Origin: Algoriphagus formosus
GTDB lineage: Bacteria; Bacteroidota; Bacteroidia; Cytophagales; Cyclobacteriaceae
Reading direction: 5' to 3'
DNA: 64,000 nt
NCBI RefSeq assembly: GCF_002807035.1
Contig: NZ_NIUC01000001.1
Coordinates: 992,001 to 1,056,000, forward strand
Shown here: positions 16,859 through 25,929 of the stretch, in pieces
How positions within the stretch are numbered: the stretch's first letter is position 1
Layout of the letters: every line of letters begins with the position of its first letter
Notes under the pieces: model-generated
The model's database searches: none
What the model saw: the letters and a program-made list of their open reading frames with translations, nothing else
Told to the model about the DNA's origin: nothing
Translations under genes and position numbers: made by a program

Positions 16859-17393
16859 ATTCCTTCAGGTGCATTTCTACTAATTCTCTTAATCGAGCTT
16901 TCGCTCTAGCCAGATAAACCCTAGAAGAGCTTTCTGTAATCCCCATTTTTTCACCGATTTCCCGATGACTGTAGCCTTCCACCTCATAGAGACTGAACAC
17001 CAAATAGTGGTCTTCGGGAAGCTGATGGAGCAGTTTCACCAAGTCTTCATAAGCCATATCACTTATAGCATGGACCTCATGAAAGACCTCATTTTGCTCA
17101 TTAATTTCCTGCTGTTGACTGTACTTTTTATTTTTCCGGTACCAATCAATCGCTGTATTCACGGTAATTCGACGAAGCCAGGGCTTGACGGCCTGATGAT
17201 CTGTGAGAGATTCAATTGATCCAAAAAACTTCAGAAAAGAATCATTGACAATTTCTTGGGCTAAGTCCCGATCTTTGGCATAGGAAAGACTGATACCCAT
17301 GACATAGCCATAGTATTTCTTAAAAAATAATTCCTCACTTTTTGCTGAGCGACGTTTGCAACCGTCAATCAACTCTTGGTCTGACCAATTCAA
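16845..17393 (-). CDS. RNA polymerase sigma factor, ECF (sigma-70) family
   Basis: 182 residues, the usual ECF length. Region 2 is seen at about residues 20-90 (FFKKYYGYVMGISLSYAKDR, then QEIVNDSFLKFF and the WLRRITVNTAIDWYRK segment). Region 4 is at about 120-175 with a helix-turn-helix (YSHREIGEKMGITESSSRVY, then LARAKARLREL). It directs RNA polymerase to promoters controlled by a cognate membrane anti-sigma factor, presumably the overlapping gene downstream. The target promoters cannot be read here. In Bacteroidota such pairs often respond to envelope or nutrient signals. Confidence 0.93.
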   Translation of the reverse strand: MNWSDQELIDGCKRRSAKSEELFFKKYYGYVMGISLSYAKDRDLAQEIVNDSFLKFFGSIESLTDHQAVKPWLRRITVNTAIDWYRKNKKYSQQQEINEQNEVFHEVHAISDMAYEDLVKLLHQLPEDHYLVFSLYEVEGYSHREIGEKMGITESSSRVYLARAKARLRELVEMHLKEYAGR

Positions 17394-17528
17394 TGCGTAA
17401 TTCTATTTGGAGAAATCACCATACCACAAGGTCTATCTCCGTCGATTTTTTACCTATTTCACTTCTTGATTTAATTCTGCTCTTTCGATTTTCAAGGCTG
17501 TTGATTTTCAACTGAAGCCTATCAAAAT

Positions 17529-17563
17529 CAAAAAAAACATCCGTTTATTTAGGAACGGATGTT
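17529..17563 (-). terminator. Rho-independent terminator after the FAD oxidoreductase gene
   Basis: A perfect 10-bp stem, AACATCCGTT pairing with AACGGATGTT around an 8-base loop, is followed on the minus strand by a run of eight T. It lies 30 bp after the stop at 17593 and ends the susC-susD-GH18-FAD operon. Confidence 0.9.
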
Positions 17564-17592
17564 TTGAGAATTACGCTACAAGGAAAGAAAAA

Positions 17593-19437
17593 TTATTTCA
17601 AGTCCCCATTCCAATCGACTTCTCTTTCGAAAGGATTAATCGTCCTATCCAGCAAGACAGATACTTCTCTTCGGTTCAATTCCTTCTCAGTGGTAAAACT
17701 TTCCGGCAATCCGGCATCGGTCCAAGCATCAGCCAAATCTTTCAAGGATATCTCAGACACCAGGTTTAAAAGTACCTGGAAGCGTTCACCAGTCAGGTAG
17801 GCGCCACTAGCACCCCAAAAAGCCTCTAAAGAATCAGAAAAAGGTCTCAAGCCCTGAATTAACTCAAATTCTGTCACCCTTCTATCAGGGTAAAACCAGG
17901 TTTGGTTAGCCCACAGATACGGAACCCCCTCCCCTTTCAGAATGCCCGAAGCACCGATTCGTTGCATTGCCTGAAAATGTGGGTCCTCGGGATTCATATC
18001 CAAAAAGGGCATGATATAGGCATTTTGATCCAGAAGAGCCTGTTGAACTTCCCGGATGGAAATTTCCTGCAGACTTTTCTGCTGCTCAGCAGCTATTGAT
18101 GCTAGTACCCCAGCAGCATGGCCAATTCCCAAAACGACCGGCTGAAGCCTAGAAGCCCCATTGACAATATTAGAAACGGAGATACTCTTCTCAGCAAGAA
18201 TTAATGCTGATTGGGATTTTGGTACCAAAGCGCCAAGAGGAACATTATAGGATGGAACACGGATTTTGATAAAGTCAATGGCTGGCGCATCCAGATTCTT
18301 TTTATGGTGATGGTCAATGGTGTAGTCGCCTACGGCAATTCCTGTGCGATATAAGGGACTAGGTGCATCATAAGGAGTCCGGACAAAAGGCAGTGTAAAA
18401 TCCACCATTCCTCGGAATCGACGTGATTCACGATGATAAGGAATCATGGGTAAACCATCCTCAGTAGGGTATTCATCCGCTGCAATCCCTAAATGTTTGA
18501 AACCTAATTCATGCTGAATGTAATAGATAAAGCGTAAGCTGGTCTGCTTAGCTTTTTCGAGTTCCTTTTCACGCTCCTCAGGAGATAATTCGACCAGATT
18601 GACATAGTGATCATTTCCACAGTTTGGCCAGTTTATCATGTATTTTCCATTGGGAAGCTTGCCATAGTCCAGCATCTTTTGACAGTCGAGCGTAGGATCT
18701 TCATCCGTTATTGGATCCGCATGGGCACAGGCACAGGCAAATTCGGCTGGATCATAATTAGCCGGCTTAGGAATAGTTTTATCAGAACCCTGTCCAAAAT
18801 CCTTCAAGGTCACAACATAGGTAAGGTCCTGAACGATATCATTGGCCTGCTCCGGTGCAAAAGCCTCTCCGATCTCATCCTGGGCATCCATTCCAAGACG
18901 GTATTCAACCCCCAAACTTGCAGCGACATCTCCCAACTCGGTAGCATCAATCAAGATTGGAGCCCAAAACTCCAGACTTTGGCCTTTTTTCTCTGCTTTA
19001 ACTTTCCAAAGGCCATTGATGTAATCAGCGCTTTTCCAATTGGTGTTGAAGTTGACCTCGAGTCCTTTGGTTTCAGCTACCATTTGCTGGAAAATCTGAT
19101 TCCCTACTTTAGGTTCAAAAAGGGTATTACTGACCCATCCGGTAGACAATGCCTGTTGGGAGCCATAATGTTCGATCAATTTTGCTCGAAACTCTCCCCA
19201 AATACCTGAAGGAAGGCGATGATTTCCATCGATGGCGGAGACACCAGCAGCAGTGAGCATTCCCCCCAACCAGGGTCCTTCCTCGATGATTAGCGTATTG
19301 GCTCCATTGCGAGCCGATGCAAGTCCTGCAGCAGTTCCACTTGCCCCTCCCCCGATGATGATTACATCATAGTTTTGAGCAAAAGAAACAATGGAGATAA
19401 AAAAAGCGGCAAAAAGAAAACAGGTTTTTTTGAACAT
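17593..19437 (-). CDS. Exported FAD-dependent oxidoreductase in a SusCD-type operon
   Basis: 614 residues. The signal peptide (MFKKTCFLFAAFFISIVSFA-Q) means export, and a Rossmann FAD motif VIIIGGGASGTAAGLASARN follows at about 25-44 with GPWLGGMLTAAG after it. It resembles the FAD_oxidored family (PF12831-like), whose members are often found in polysaccharide-utilisation loci with unknown substrates. The C-terminal roughly 130 residues form a separate-looking domain with no clear cofactor motif. It is last in the operon, 8 bp after the GH18 gene and followed by a strong terminator. Oxidation of a sugar released by the GH18 enzyme is a plausible but untested role. Confidence 0.82.
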   Translation of the reverse strand: MFKKTCFLFAAFFISIVSFAQNYDVIIIGGGASGTAAGLASARNGANTLIIEEGPWLGGMLTAAGVSAIDGNHRLPSGIWGEFRAKLIEHYGSQQALSTGWVSNTLFEPKVGNQIFQQMVAETKGLEVNFNTNWKSADYINGLWKVKAEKKGQSLEFWAPILIDATELGDVAASLGVEYRLGMDAQDEIGEAFAPEQANDIVQDLTYVVTLKDFGQGSDKTIPKPANYDPAEFACACAHADPITDEDPTLDCQKMLDYGKLPNGKYMINWPNCGNDHYVNLVELSPEEREKELEKAKQTSLRFIYYIQHELGFKHLGIAADEYPTEDGLPMIPYHRESRRFRGMVDFTLPFVRTPYDAPSPLYRTGIAVGDYTIDHHHKKNLDAPAIDFIKIRVPSYNVPLGALVPKSQSALILAEKSISVSNIVNGASRLQPVVLGIGHAAGVLASIAAEQQKSLQEISIREVQQALLDQNAYIMPFLDMNPEDPHFQAMQRIGASGILKGEGVPYLWANQTWFYPDRRVTEFELIQGLRPFSDSLEAFWGASGAYLTGERFQVLLNLVSEISLKDLADAWTDAGLPESFTTEKELNRREVSVLLDRTINPFEREVDWNGDLK

Positions 19438-19445
19438 AGTGTGGG

Positions 19446-20591
19446 TTAATTTGTGGGTGTATTGGCTTTTGGGTTTAATCCATCATATACAGCATTGAGT
19501 AAGCTGCGTGTATTATCCTCGCTCATCTCCCAGAACATTGCACCTGCCAGCTTATTTTCTTTGATAAATTTCATTTTTTCAGCTAAAGTCTCCGGGTCCT
19601 CATAGGTAATCCAGGCTGAATCCTTTGCAGAATATAAATACGGAACGCTTGCTTTTTCGTCCCAGAATCTCACATAATGTGAGGTCTTCGAAAGGGCAAA
19701 AATTTGATGATATGGTAAGCCCATTTCAAAATCTCCAGACTGAAAAAGTCCATTTTCATCGGGTGAAACATTTTTCCACATTTTTCCATAAAAAGGAACA
19801 CCTAGTACCAGTTTCTCAGCGGGAACACCAAATTCGATATGCTCCTCAACGGTAGTTTGAGCCGATCGTCCTTTTGCTCCATTAGGATAAAGGTTTGCAT
19901 GATGACCAGTCTCCGCATCCCCTGCTCCGTAGAAATCGTAAGCCATAATATTAATGAAGTCTAGGTATTCCTGTGCCGCCGCCAGGTCATTTACTTCCAG
20001 ATAACTACGGAATCCACCGGAAGCAATGGTGCTTAGGTACTTTTTGCCTGTTACAGAACCAAGGGAATCCAATGCTTCCCGAAAGCTCTTGAGCATAGCC
20101 ACAAAGTTTTCCTTATCCTCGGGCTTGTAGGGATTATTATCACCCGGAAGACCTGGATATTCCCAATCATAATCCAGACCATCCAAGTCGTACTTAATCA
20201 AAAAATCTATTCCAGACTTGGTCAAGTTCTTGATTCCTTCCGGAGTGGATACAGCCTCGGAAAAGCCTTTGGAATGGGTCCATCCTCCGATAGAAACTAA
20301 GATTTTCAAGTCAGGGTTAATGGTTTTCAGCTTATGGAGCTCCAAAAAGTTCAAGCTGTCTCGCTCGCTTTTTCCTTCCATATTTTGCACCAACCCCTCT
20401 CTCACATCTGCAAATGCATAATTGAGATGGGTAAGCTTTTCGGCAGGAATTCGATTTGCTTTTACGGTTTTCCAGCCAGCTACATAGCCAACGATGTGGT
20501 AGTTTTTATCCGTCAGATTTTCATCCGATTCAGGTTTCGGATTGCTGCAGGATATTACAAAAAGGAGTAGGCCTAAGGTAAGAATTCGCAT
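19446..20591 (-). CDS. GH18 glycoside hydrolase lipoprotein (chitinase-like)
   Basis: 381 residues from the ATG at 20591, which starts a lipoprotein signal (MRILTLGLLLFVISC, Cys15). A longer in-frame start at 20645 falls within the terminator hairpin at 20618-20653 and is rejected. The fold signatures are GH18: YVAGW (about 36-40), the strand with ILVSIGGW (about 97-104) and DGLDYDWEYPG with catalytic Glu144 in the DxxDxDxE motif. It should cleave beta-1,4 bonds next to N-acetylglucosamine (chitin or N-glycan core) by substrate-assisted catalysis. Given the SusC/SusD genes upstream, it is probably on the cell surface or in the periplasm. Confidence 0.88.
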   Translation of the reverse strand: MRILTLGLLLFVISCSNPKPESDENLTDKNYHIVGYVAGWKTVKANRIPAEKLTHLNYAFADVREGLVQNMEGKSERDSLNFLELHKLKTINPDLKILVSIGGWTHSKGFSEAVSTPEGIKNLTKSGIDFLIKYDLDGLDYDWEYPGLPGDNNPYKPEDKENFVAMLKSFREALDSLGSVTGKKYLSTIASGGFRSYLEVNDLAAAQEYLDFINIMAYDFYGAGDAETGHHANLYPNGAKGRSAQTTVEEHIEFGVPAEKLVLGVPFYGKMWKNVSPDENGLFQSGDFEMGLPYHQIFALSKTSHYVRFWDEKASVPYLYSAKDSAWITYEDPETLAEKMKFIKENKLAGAMFWEMSEDNTRSLLNAVYDGLNPKANTPTN

Positions 20592-20617
20592 GTGTGAGTT
20601 TTTTTGAGGCAAGTTAA

Positions 20618-20653
20618 AAAAGACAGAGGTTTTGAAATGAATCAAAACCTCTG
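20618..20653 (-). terminator. Hairpin terminator or attenuator between susD and the GH18 gene
   Basis: CAGAGGTTTTGA pairs with TCAAAACCTCTG around a 6-base loop and is followed on the minus strand by a T-rich run (TCTTTTTT). It lies 24 bp after the susD stop and before the GH18 start, so it probably reduces rather than abolishes readthrough into GH18. Confidence 0.8.
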
Positions 20654-20677
20654 CAAACAGATCAAATTAACAGAAAA

Positions 20678-22243
20678 TTAATTTCCTCCATCCCACCAGA
20701 TACGTGTCGCGAATAGATCTCCACCCATTCTTGATACTGCAGCCTGGTAGTTATCAGGGTTAGCGCCGATTTCGGTCTCCCAGTAGATTAATCTTCTTGG
20801 AATGAAATTACCTTCCCAAGCATTAGGATCCTGAGTCGGAGTCAATTCAGGATACCCTGTACGTCTCCAGTTAGACCAAGATTCGATATCATTCAGATAG
20901 GTAGCAGCCCAGTACTCTTCTCCGATAAGACGCATTTTATCTTCATCGGAAGCCGCACCGAAACCTCTTCCAGCTATGTAAGCATCGATATCTTCTGCAG
21001 GAACCGCGAAGGAAGGATCAAACAAAGTCCAAGCATTAATGGCAGCTGCAACACCTGCATTGAAGTGAGATTCTGCACTTCCGCCAATCCAACCTTTCAA
21101 AGCAGCTTCAGCTCTCATTAGCTCAACTTCTGCATAGGAGATCAAATAGTAAGGATCTTCCCAATCAAGATACTTCAGGTTGAGCATAGAGAAGTTTTGC
21201 TGCACTACACTGAATCCATCCAAAGTCCCTGGAGGAACTGCTTCCACCAAATTGGTAGAATTGTATCCATTAGGCAACCCAACTTGTGCTTCAGGCTCAG
21301 TAATCCAGGTAGAAGGATCCTCAGGATTTCCAATACCTCCAGAAATGATCATTTTACGAGGATCATTATTGGCATCCATCCAACTCATGAAAGTATCAGA
21401 AATCTTACAGTCTCTAGAGTACTTGTAAGTATTCCAATATCCATCGTTCAGACCATTTCGGTTGACTCCTTGAGGTCCCGGAGCATAGTGGATATAGGCG
21501 ATATCATCGTTGCTGGTAAAAGCACCGCTGTTATTCGCTTCAGTAAATACTTCCTGAGCTTTAGCAGGGTCTACATTGCTGATTCTCATTGCCATTCTCA
21601 TAAGAAGAGAGTTAGCAAACTTCTTCCACTTATCGGTGTCTCCAAAGTAGATGAAATCCTGAGCTCCCAAAGGTCTCGCTGAAGCAGAGAAACGATCGCG
21701 AGCTGCTCTTAGATCATCAATCATTTTGTTATACACCTCTTGCTGAGGCTCATAAGTAGGGAACCAGTTTTCCTCAGCCTCCAGACCATAACCGGCCTGA
21801 GAGTAAGGGATATCTCCGTACATATCTGTCATTCTGTGTAAGTCAAATACCCGAAGGATAGTCGCTGCAGCATTGACATTAGCCTCATCTGGATCATCAG
21901 CTGTTTTTCTGATTACCTCTGAGAAAAGCCGAATTACATCAGTAAAATGACGCTCCATGTAGGCACCAGAATATTGTGCATTGTAGAAATACTTATCACC
22001 GCTGAAGTATCCAGCAGTAGATGCAGTATGCTGAATCATCGTAGCAGCATAGAGCATATTTGCACGGGTATTTTCATACTCCCCTCCTATACGAAGTGTA
22101 CCCAGGGAAAACAGGTACTGCATGTCGATATCTTCGACCGCATTCTGATTTATATTCAAGTCCAAAAGATCCTGCTCGCTACAAGAAGTAGCAAATAGCA
22201 TGGAAGCCAACATCAGACCTGTTATTTTATTTGATATTCTCAT
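20678..22243 (-). CDS. SusD/RagB family outer-membrane glycan-binding lipoprotein
   Basis: 521 residues. A lipoprotein signal (ITGLMLASMLFATSC, Cys21) precedes the SusD-type helical TPR fold; segments such as LRIGGEYENTRANMLYAATM, FDLHRMTDMYGDIPYSQAG and RAEAALKGW belong to the SusD-like_2 group. SusD proteins sit on the outer face of the outer membrane, bind glycan or peptide and lid the SusC transporter. It follows susC by 28 bp. The substrate is not readable; the downstream GH18 suggests an N-acetylglucosamine-containing glycan. Confidence 0.93.
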   Translation of the reverse strand: MRISNKITGLMLASMLFATSCSEQDLLDLNINQNAVEDIDMQYLFSLGTLRIGGEYENTRANMLYAATMIQHTASTAGYFSGDKYFYNAQYSGAYMERHFTDVIRLFSEVIRKTADDPDEANVNAAATILRVFDLHRMTDMYGDIPYSQAGYGLEAEENWFPTYEPQQEVYNKMIDDLRAARDRFSASARPLGAQDFIYFGDTDKWKKFANSLLMRMAMRISNVDPAKAQEVFTEANNSGAFTSNDDIAYIHYAPGPQGVNRNGLNDGYWNTYKYSRDCKISDTFMSWMDANNDPRKMIISGGIGNPEDPSTWITEPEAQVGLPNGYNSTNLVEAVPPGTLDGFSVVQQNFSMLNLKYLDWEDPYYLISYAEVELMRAEAALKGWIGGSAESHFNAGVAAAINAWTLFDPSFAVPAEDIDAYIAGRGFGAASDEDKMRLIGEEYWAATYLNDIESWSNWRRTGYPELTPTQDPNAWEGNFIPRRLIYWETEIGANPDNYQAAVSRMGGDLFATRIWWDGGN

Positions 22244-22271
22244 TGTTTAAATAGTTTAGGGTTGAGCCGAC

Positions 22272-25200
22272 TTAGAAGTTTGCAGAAAGATTAAAACCGA
22301 AGCTTCTGTTAGCTGGTACAGCAAAGTATTCCAGACCCTGAGAATTTCCGGAAACGGTATAAGCTGCTTCAGGATCGATGTTTGGTACTTTAGACCAAAG
22401 GATCGCCAAGTTTCTTCCTACGAATGAAAGTGAAAGGGACTGGAATGGAGTCTTTTCTACAAACGTACGTGGGAAAGTATAGCCGAATGAAAGCTCACGA
22501 AGCTTACCGAATGAAGCATCATAAACCACATTTTCAGTCACTTGAGCATATCGCTGCCAATATTGATCGATCAAATAGTTGTTAGGATCACTTGGGTCAG
22601 CAGGAATAGTCCATGTTCCAGGGGTTCCTTCAGGAGTCACACCGGACACAGTCAAATTGCCATCTCTTCCCTGAAGGGTATTCTGATGCAATCCAAACTG
22701 ATAGGCAAAGTAGTTGGTACCTGACATCACAGAACCACCACTTCTGAAGTCAATCAAAGTCATCAAGCGGAAACCTTTCCAAGTAAAGGTATTGGTAATA
22801 CCACCTGAGATAGGGTGACGACCTTCTGCGATAGTCTCAAATCCAGGAGTTGTTACCGGGAATCCATTGTCATCGTATACTTTCTGACCGTCAATTTCCA
22901 AATGCTTGAATCCGGTAATCATACCCAATGGCTGACCTACAATGTGTCGGATTCGCTCTCTTCTTGTTCTTGCTTCATCCAAGTTGATGAATTCTACAGG
23001 GTCGCCAGCGGCGTTGGTTCCCAAGCTAAGTACTTCGGAAACGTTGTTTGCAAAGTTGAAGGATATATTCCACTGGAAATCTCCTGCGATAACTGGCGTT
23101 GCATTGATCAAAAGCTCAATACCTCTGTTTTCCAGTTCACCGATGTTAACGGTTGTAGAGCCAAATCCAGAAGTAGCAGAAATACCCTGATTCAAGATAT
23201 CATCGGTAGTTCTTCTTCTGTAGTAAGCGACATCAATACCTAATCGGTTTTCGAAGAATCTTAAATCTGCACCAATTTCATATTCTGTAGAAGTATAAGG
23301 TGATAGACCAGAGTTTGGAATAGAACCATTATTGATCTGTCCAAGGTTAGCACCAAGATGTCCTGCGCCTACCAATCCATATTGCAAGTTAAGTGCATAA
23401 GGGTTTGGAGCACCTCCACCTACTTGTCCCCAGTTACCACGAATCTTAGCAAAGGTGACAAACTCAGGAAGAACAATCATATCTGAAATGACAGCAGACA
23501 AACCTACAGAAGGATAGAACAACTTGCTGTTTGCTGGAGAAAGTGTAGAGAATTGATCTTGACGACCAGTCAAGTTCAAGAAAATCACATTCTTGTAACC
23601 CACGTTTGCAGCAGCGAAGTAGGAGTTGATTCCCAATTCAGAGAATCCATATCCGAAAGTTGGTGCAGCTACGTTGGTCACGGAGTGGAAGAATGGTACA
23701 ACTAGGTCGTTACCACCACCTCGCTGACTTTCAATAGTTCTACGCATGATATTAGAACCAAGGAATCCATCCACACTGAAATCACCGAATGTTTTATCAA
23801 AACCAATCAAGAAGTCAGCATTTGTTTCTTGGATGGTTCTCATAGTAGTATTGTAACTTCCACGTGGCTTGAAGGCTGTACCATAAGCTTCGAAAGCATA
23901 CTCGTCACGGATTTGGAAGTCTGTTCCGAATCGACCCTGTGCATACAACCAATCAGTGAAGTCATATCTAAGAGACATGTTACCCATGATACGATCGGTC
24001 ACGTCTTCTCTTCCCCACTGATAGACTGCCCAGTAAGGGTTAGTCTGGAAAACATTTGACTGATAGCGAAGCTCGTTTCCATCTGGCAATGCACCTGGCT
24101 TATTTGGATCACCTTTAATGACTGATAATGGAATATTACCTGGCTTCACCACCATGGAGAAGTTGGCATTTCCTGGAGAGTCAGAAAGTCTTGGACGATT
24201 AGTAGCAGTTTGCTTGGAATACTGACCGGTCACTGCAAGCGTGAATTTACCCTGCTTACTGTTTACATTGATATTAGCCACATTTCGGTCGAAACCAGCA
24301 TTTGGCACTACATCGTTGTTAGTCAAATTAGAGAAGGCAAAACGGTAGGTTGTATTCTCATTTCCACCGGACAAGGCGATGGAATTGTTCCAAGTCATTC
24401 CATTTCTATAGAAATCATTGAAATCTTCACCTAAATAAGAATAAGGACGCTGAACGCCATCGAACTGCACAGTCTGAGAACCATCGTAAGGAGCACCCCA
24501 TCCATTAATGGCATTGTTGATAGCCTCGTCTTGAGTTAAAGGCTTTCTTCCATTTTCACCTGGACCATAGATCCGCTGGAAATTGGTTTCATCAACCACA
24601 GACTCCATGGTAAAGTTGGAGTTGAAAGAGATACCAATCCCTTTTCGAGCGCTACCTGATTTGGTAGTGATCAAAATAACACCATTTGCTGCACGTGCTC
24701 CATAAAGCGCGGCAGCTGTATTACCTTTTAGTACAGTTAAACTCTCAATATCATCCGGGTTGATAGCTGCAAGACCATCACCACCGTCATTTCCACCCCA
24801 TATACCTGCGGAACCAAGGTTTCCAGACTCAATCGGAACACCATTGACCACATACAAGGGCTGATCATTTCCCGTCAAAGAGGAACCACCTCGAATCACG
24901 ACGCGAGTAGATCCCGCCGCACCAGTTGCCGGAGGTGTTACATTCACACCAGCCACTTTACCGGTCAGGGCATTACCCACGTTTACGGTACGAGATTCAG
25001 TAAACTTATCCCCTCCCAACTGAGTAACGGAATAACCGAGCGCCTTTTGATTTCGCTCCATACCAAAGGATGTAACGACAAATTCGCCCAGCTCAGAGAT
25101 ATCCTCAGCAAGGGTTACATTGATAATTGACTGGTTTCCTACGGTGAATTCCTGCGAAGCATATCCAATAAAGGAAAAAACCAAAACAGAATTATCACTT

Positions 25201-25400
25201 ACACTGATCGAATACTTTCCGTCCACATCTGTGGTCGTACCGGTCTGGTTGGTCTTGTCAAGGACCGTCACACCAGGGATAGGTAAACCATCCGCTTCAC
25301 CCACAACAGTACCTGTCAGGATGCGTGTCTGGGAATAAGCTTGTATGCTAAATAAGAGCATAAAAGCCAACCCATACGAGATTGATAAAATTTTTCTCAT
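22272..25400 (-). CDS. SusC/RagA family TonB-dependent outer-membrane transporter
   Basis: 1042 residues. The signal peptide ends near AYSQ, followed by a carboxypeptidase-like/DUF4480 beta-sandwich (about 26-105, ILTGTVVGEADGLPIPGVTV). Next come the plug domain (VVTSFGMERNQKALGYSVTQ; GKVAGVNVTPPATG; VVIRGGSSLTGNDQPLYVVN) and a 22-strand-type barrel ending in an aromatic residue (SFGFNLSANF). Export of the oligosaccharide from SusD into the periplasm is TonB-driven. It is the first gene of the operon with susD, the GH18 lipoprotein and the FAD oxidoreductase. The length is normal for the family. Confidence 0.95.
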   Translation of the reverse strand: MRKILSISYGLAFMLLFSIQAYSQTRILTGTVVGEADGLPIPGVTVLDKTNQTGTTTDVDGKYSISVSDNSVLVFSFIGYASQEFTVGNQSIINVTLAEDISELGEFVVTSFGMERNQKALGYSVTQLGGDKFTESRTVNVGNALTGKVAGVNVTPPATGAAGSTRVVIRGGSSLTGNDQPLYVVNGVPIESGNLGSAGIWGGNDGGDGLAAINPDDIESLTVLKGNTAAALYGARAANGVILITTKSGSARKGIGISFNSNFTMESVVDETNFQRIYGPGENGRKPLTQDEAINNAINGWGAPYDGSQTVQFDGVQRPYSYLGEDFNDFYRNGMTWNNSIALSGGNENTTYRFAFSNLTNNDVVPNAGFDRNVANINVNSKQGKFTLAVTGQYSKQTATNRPRLSDSPGNANFSMVVKPGNIPLSVIKGDPNKPGALPDGNELRYQSNVFQTNPYWAVYQWGREDVTDRIMGNMSLRYDFTDWLYAQGRFGTDFQIRDEYAFEAYGTAFKPRGSYNTTMRTIQETNADFLIGFDKTFGDFSVDGFLGSNIMRRTIESQRGGGNDLVVPFFHSVTNVAAPTFGYGFSELGINSYFAAANVGYKNVIFLNLTGRQDQFSTLSPANSKLFYPSVGLSAVISDMIVLPEFVTFAKIRGNWGQVGGGAPNPYALNLQYGLVGAGHLGANLGQINNGSIPNSGLSPYTSTEYEIGADLRFFENRLGIDVAYYRRRTTDDILNQGISATSGFGSTTVNIGELENRGIELLINATPVIAGDFQWNISFNFANNVSEVLSLGTNAAGDPVEFINLDEARTRRERIRHIVGQPLGMITGFKHLEIDGQKVYDDNGFPVTTPGFETIAEGRHPISGGITNTFTWKGFRLMTLIDFRSGGSVMSGTNYFAYQFGLHQNTLQGRDGNLTVSGVTPEGTPGTWTIPADPSDPNNYLIDQYWQRYAQVTENVVYDASFGKLRELSFGYTFPRTFVEKTPFQSLSLSFVGRNLAILWSKVPNIDPEAAYTVSGNSQGLEYFAVPANRSFGFNLSANF

Positions 25401-25878
25401 AGCTGGTAATAAGAAGTTAGAAATAATTGAAATTGATTTGCCGGCTGCCCGGACTTGGTTTTAAACTGGGTTAATTGTGAGGAATGCTTCATAAGCGAAA
25501 CAGTTTTGTTAAAATCTTATTTGATCAAAAGTCATAAAAACCGACTTTTCTACTGATTAAAGAACATAGACCTTATTAAGACTTAAGTAAATCTAGGTAA
25601 TTCGAAATATTTAGAAAAACAATATTATTATTTTATTATGAAAAATAGCAAAACTTTTTTAATTTTTTTTTAAAAGTTAATCTTTAAGGGTTAATTTTTT
25701 ATTCGAATAAAAACATCTTAATCAACATTTTGAAATTCACGCCTTGGATTCATTAAAAATTATCCAAGAAAAAATAGAGTGAAATAAAATTTTGTTTAAG
25801 CATTTTAAGGATTATCCGAATATTTTTTTGTGCGCAGCGAATATCTGAATGAAAGGTTTAAGTTTATTCTGAAATAAA
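25401..25878. other. AT-rich region upstream of susC
   Basis: About 480 bases without a supported gene, very AT-rich between 25600 and 25870. It should contain the susC promoter. I find no full TAnnTTTG plus TTTG pair and no LacI-type palindrome of the kind seen in the alpha-glucan regions, so this operon is probably regulated differently. Confidence 0.5.
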
Positions 25879-25908
25879 AAAAGGCCATTTCCGAAGAAAT
25901 GACCTTTT
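25879..25908 (-). terminator. Rho-independent terminator after glnN
   Basis: AAGGCCATTTC pairs with GAAATGACCTT (one G-T wobble) around a tight loop, followed on the minus strand by a T run (TTTTTTTA). It lies 22 bp after the glnN stop. Confidence 0.88.
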
Positions 25909-25929
25909 AATTTATTTGGATTCGATCAA

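Noticed and set aside
18607..19209. Open frame of 200 codons on the plus strand
   Set aside because: It is antisense to the FAD oxidoreductase gene, with no recognisable domain.
20591..20645. N-terminal extension of the GH18 protein
   Set aside because: The extra codons overlap a terminator hairpin, and the internal ATG gives a proper lipoprotein signal.
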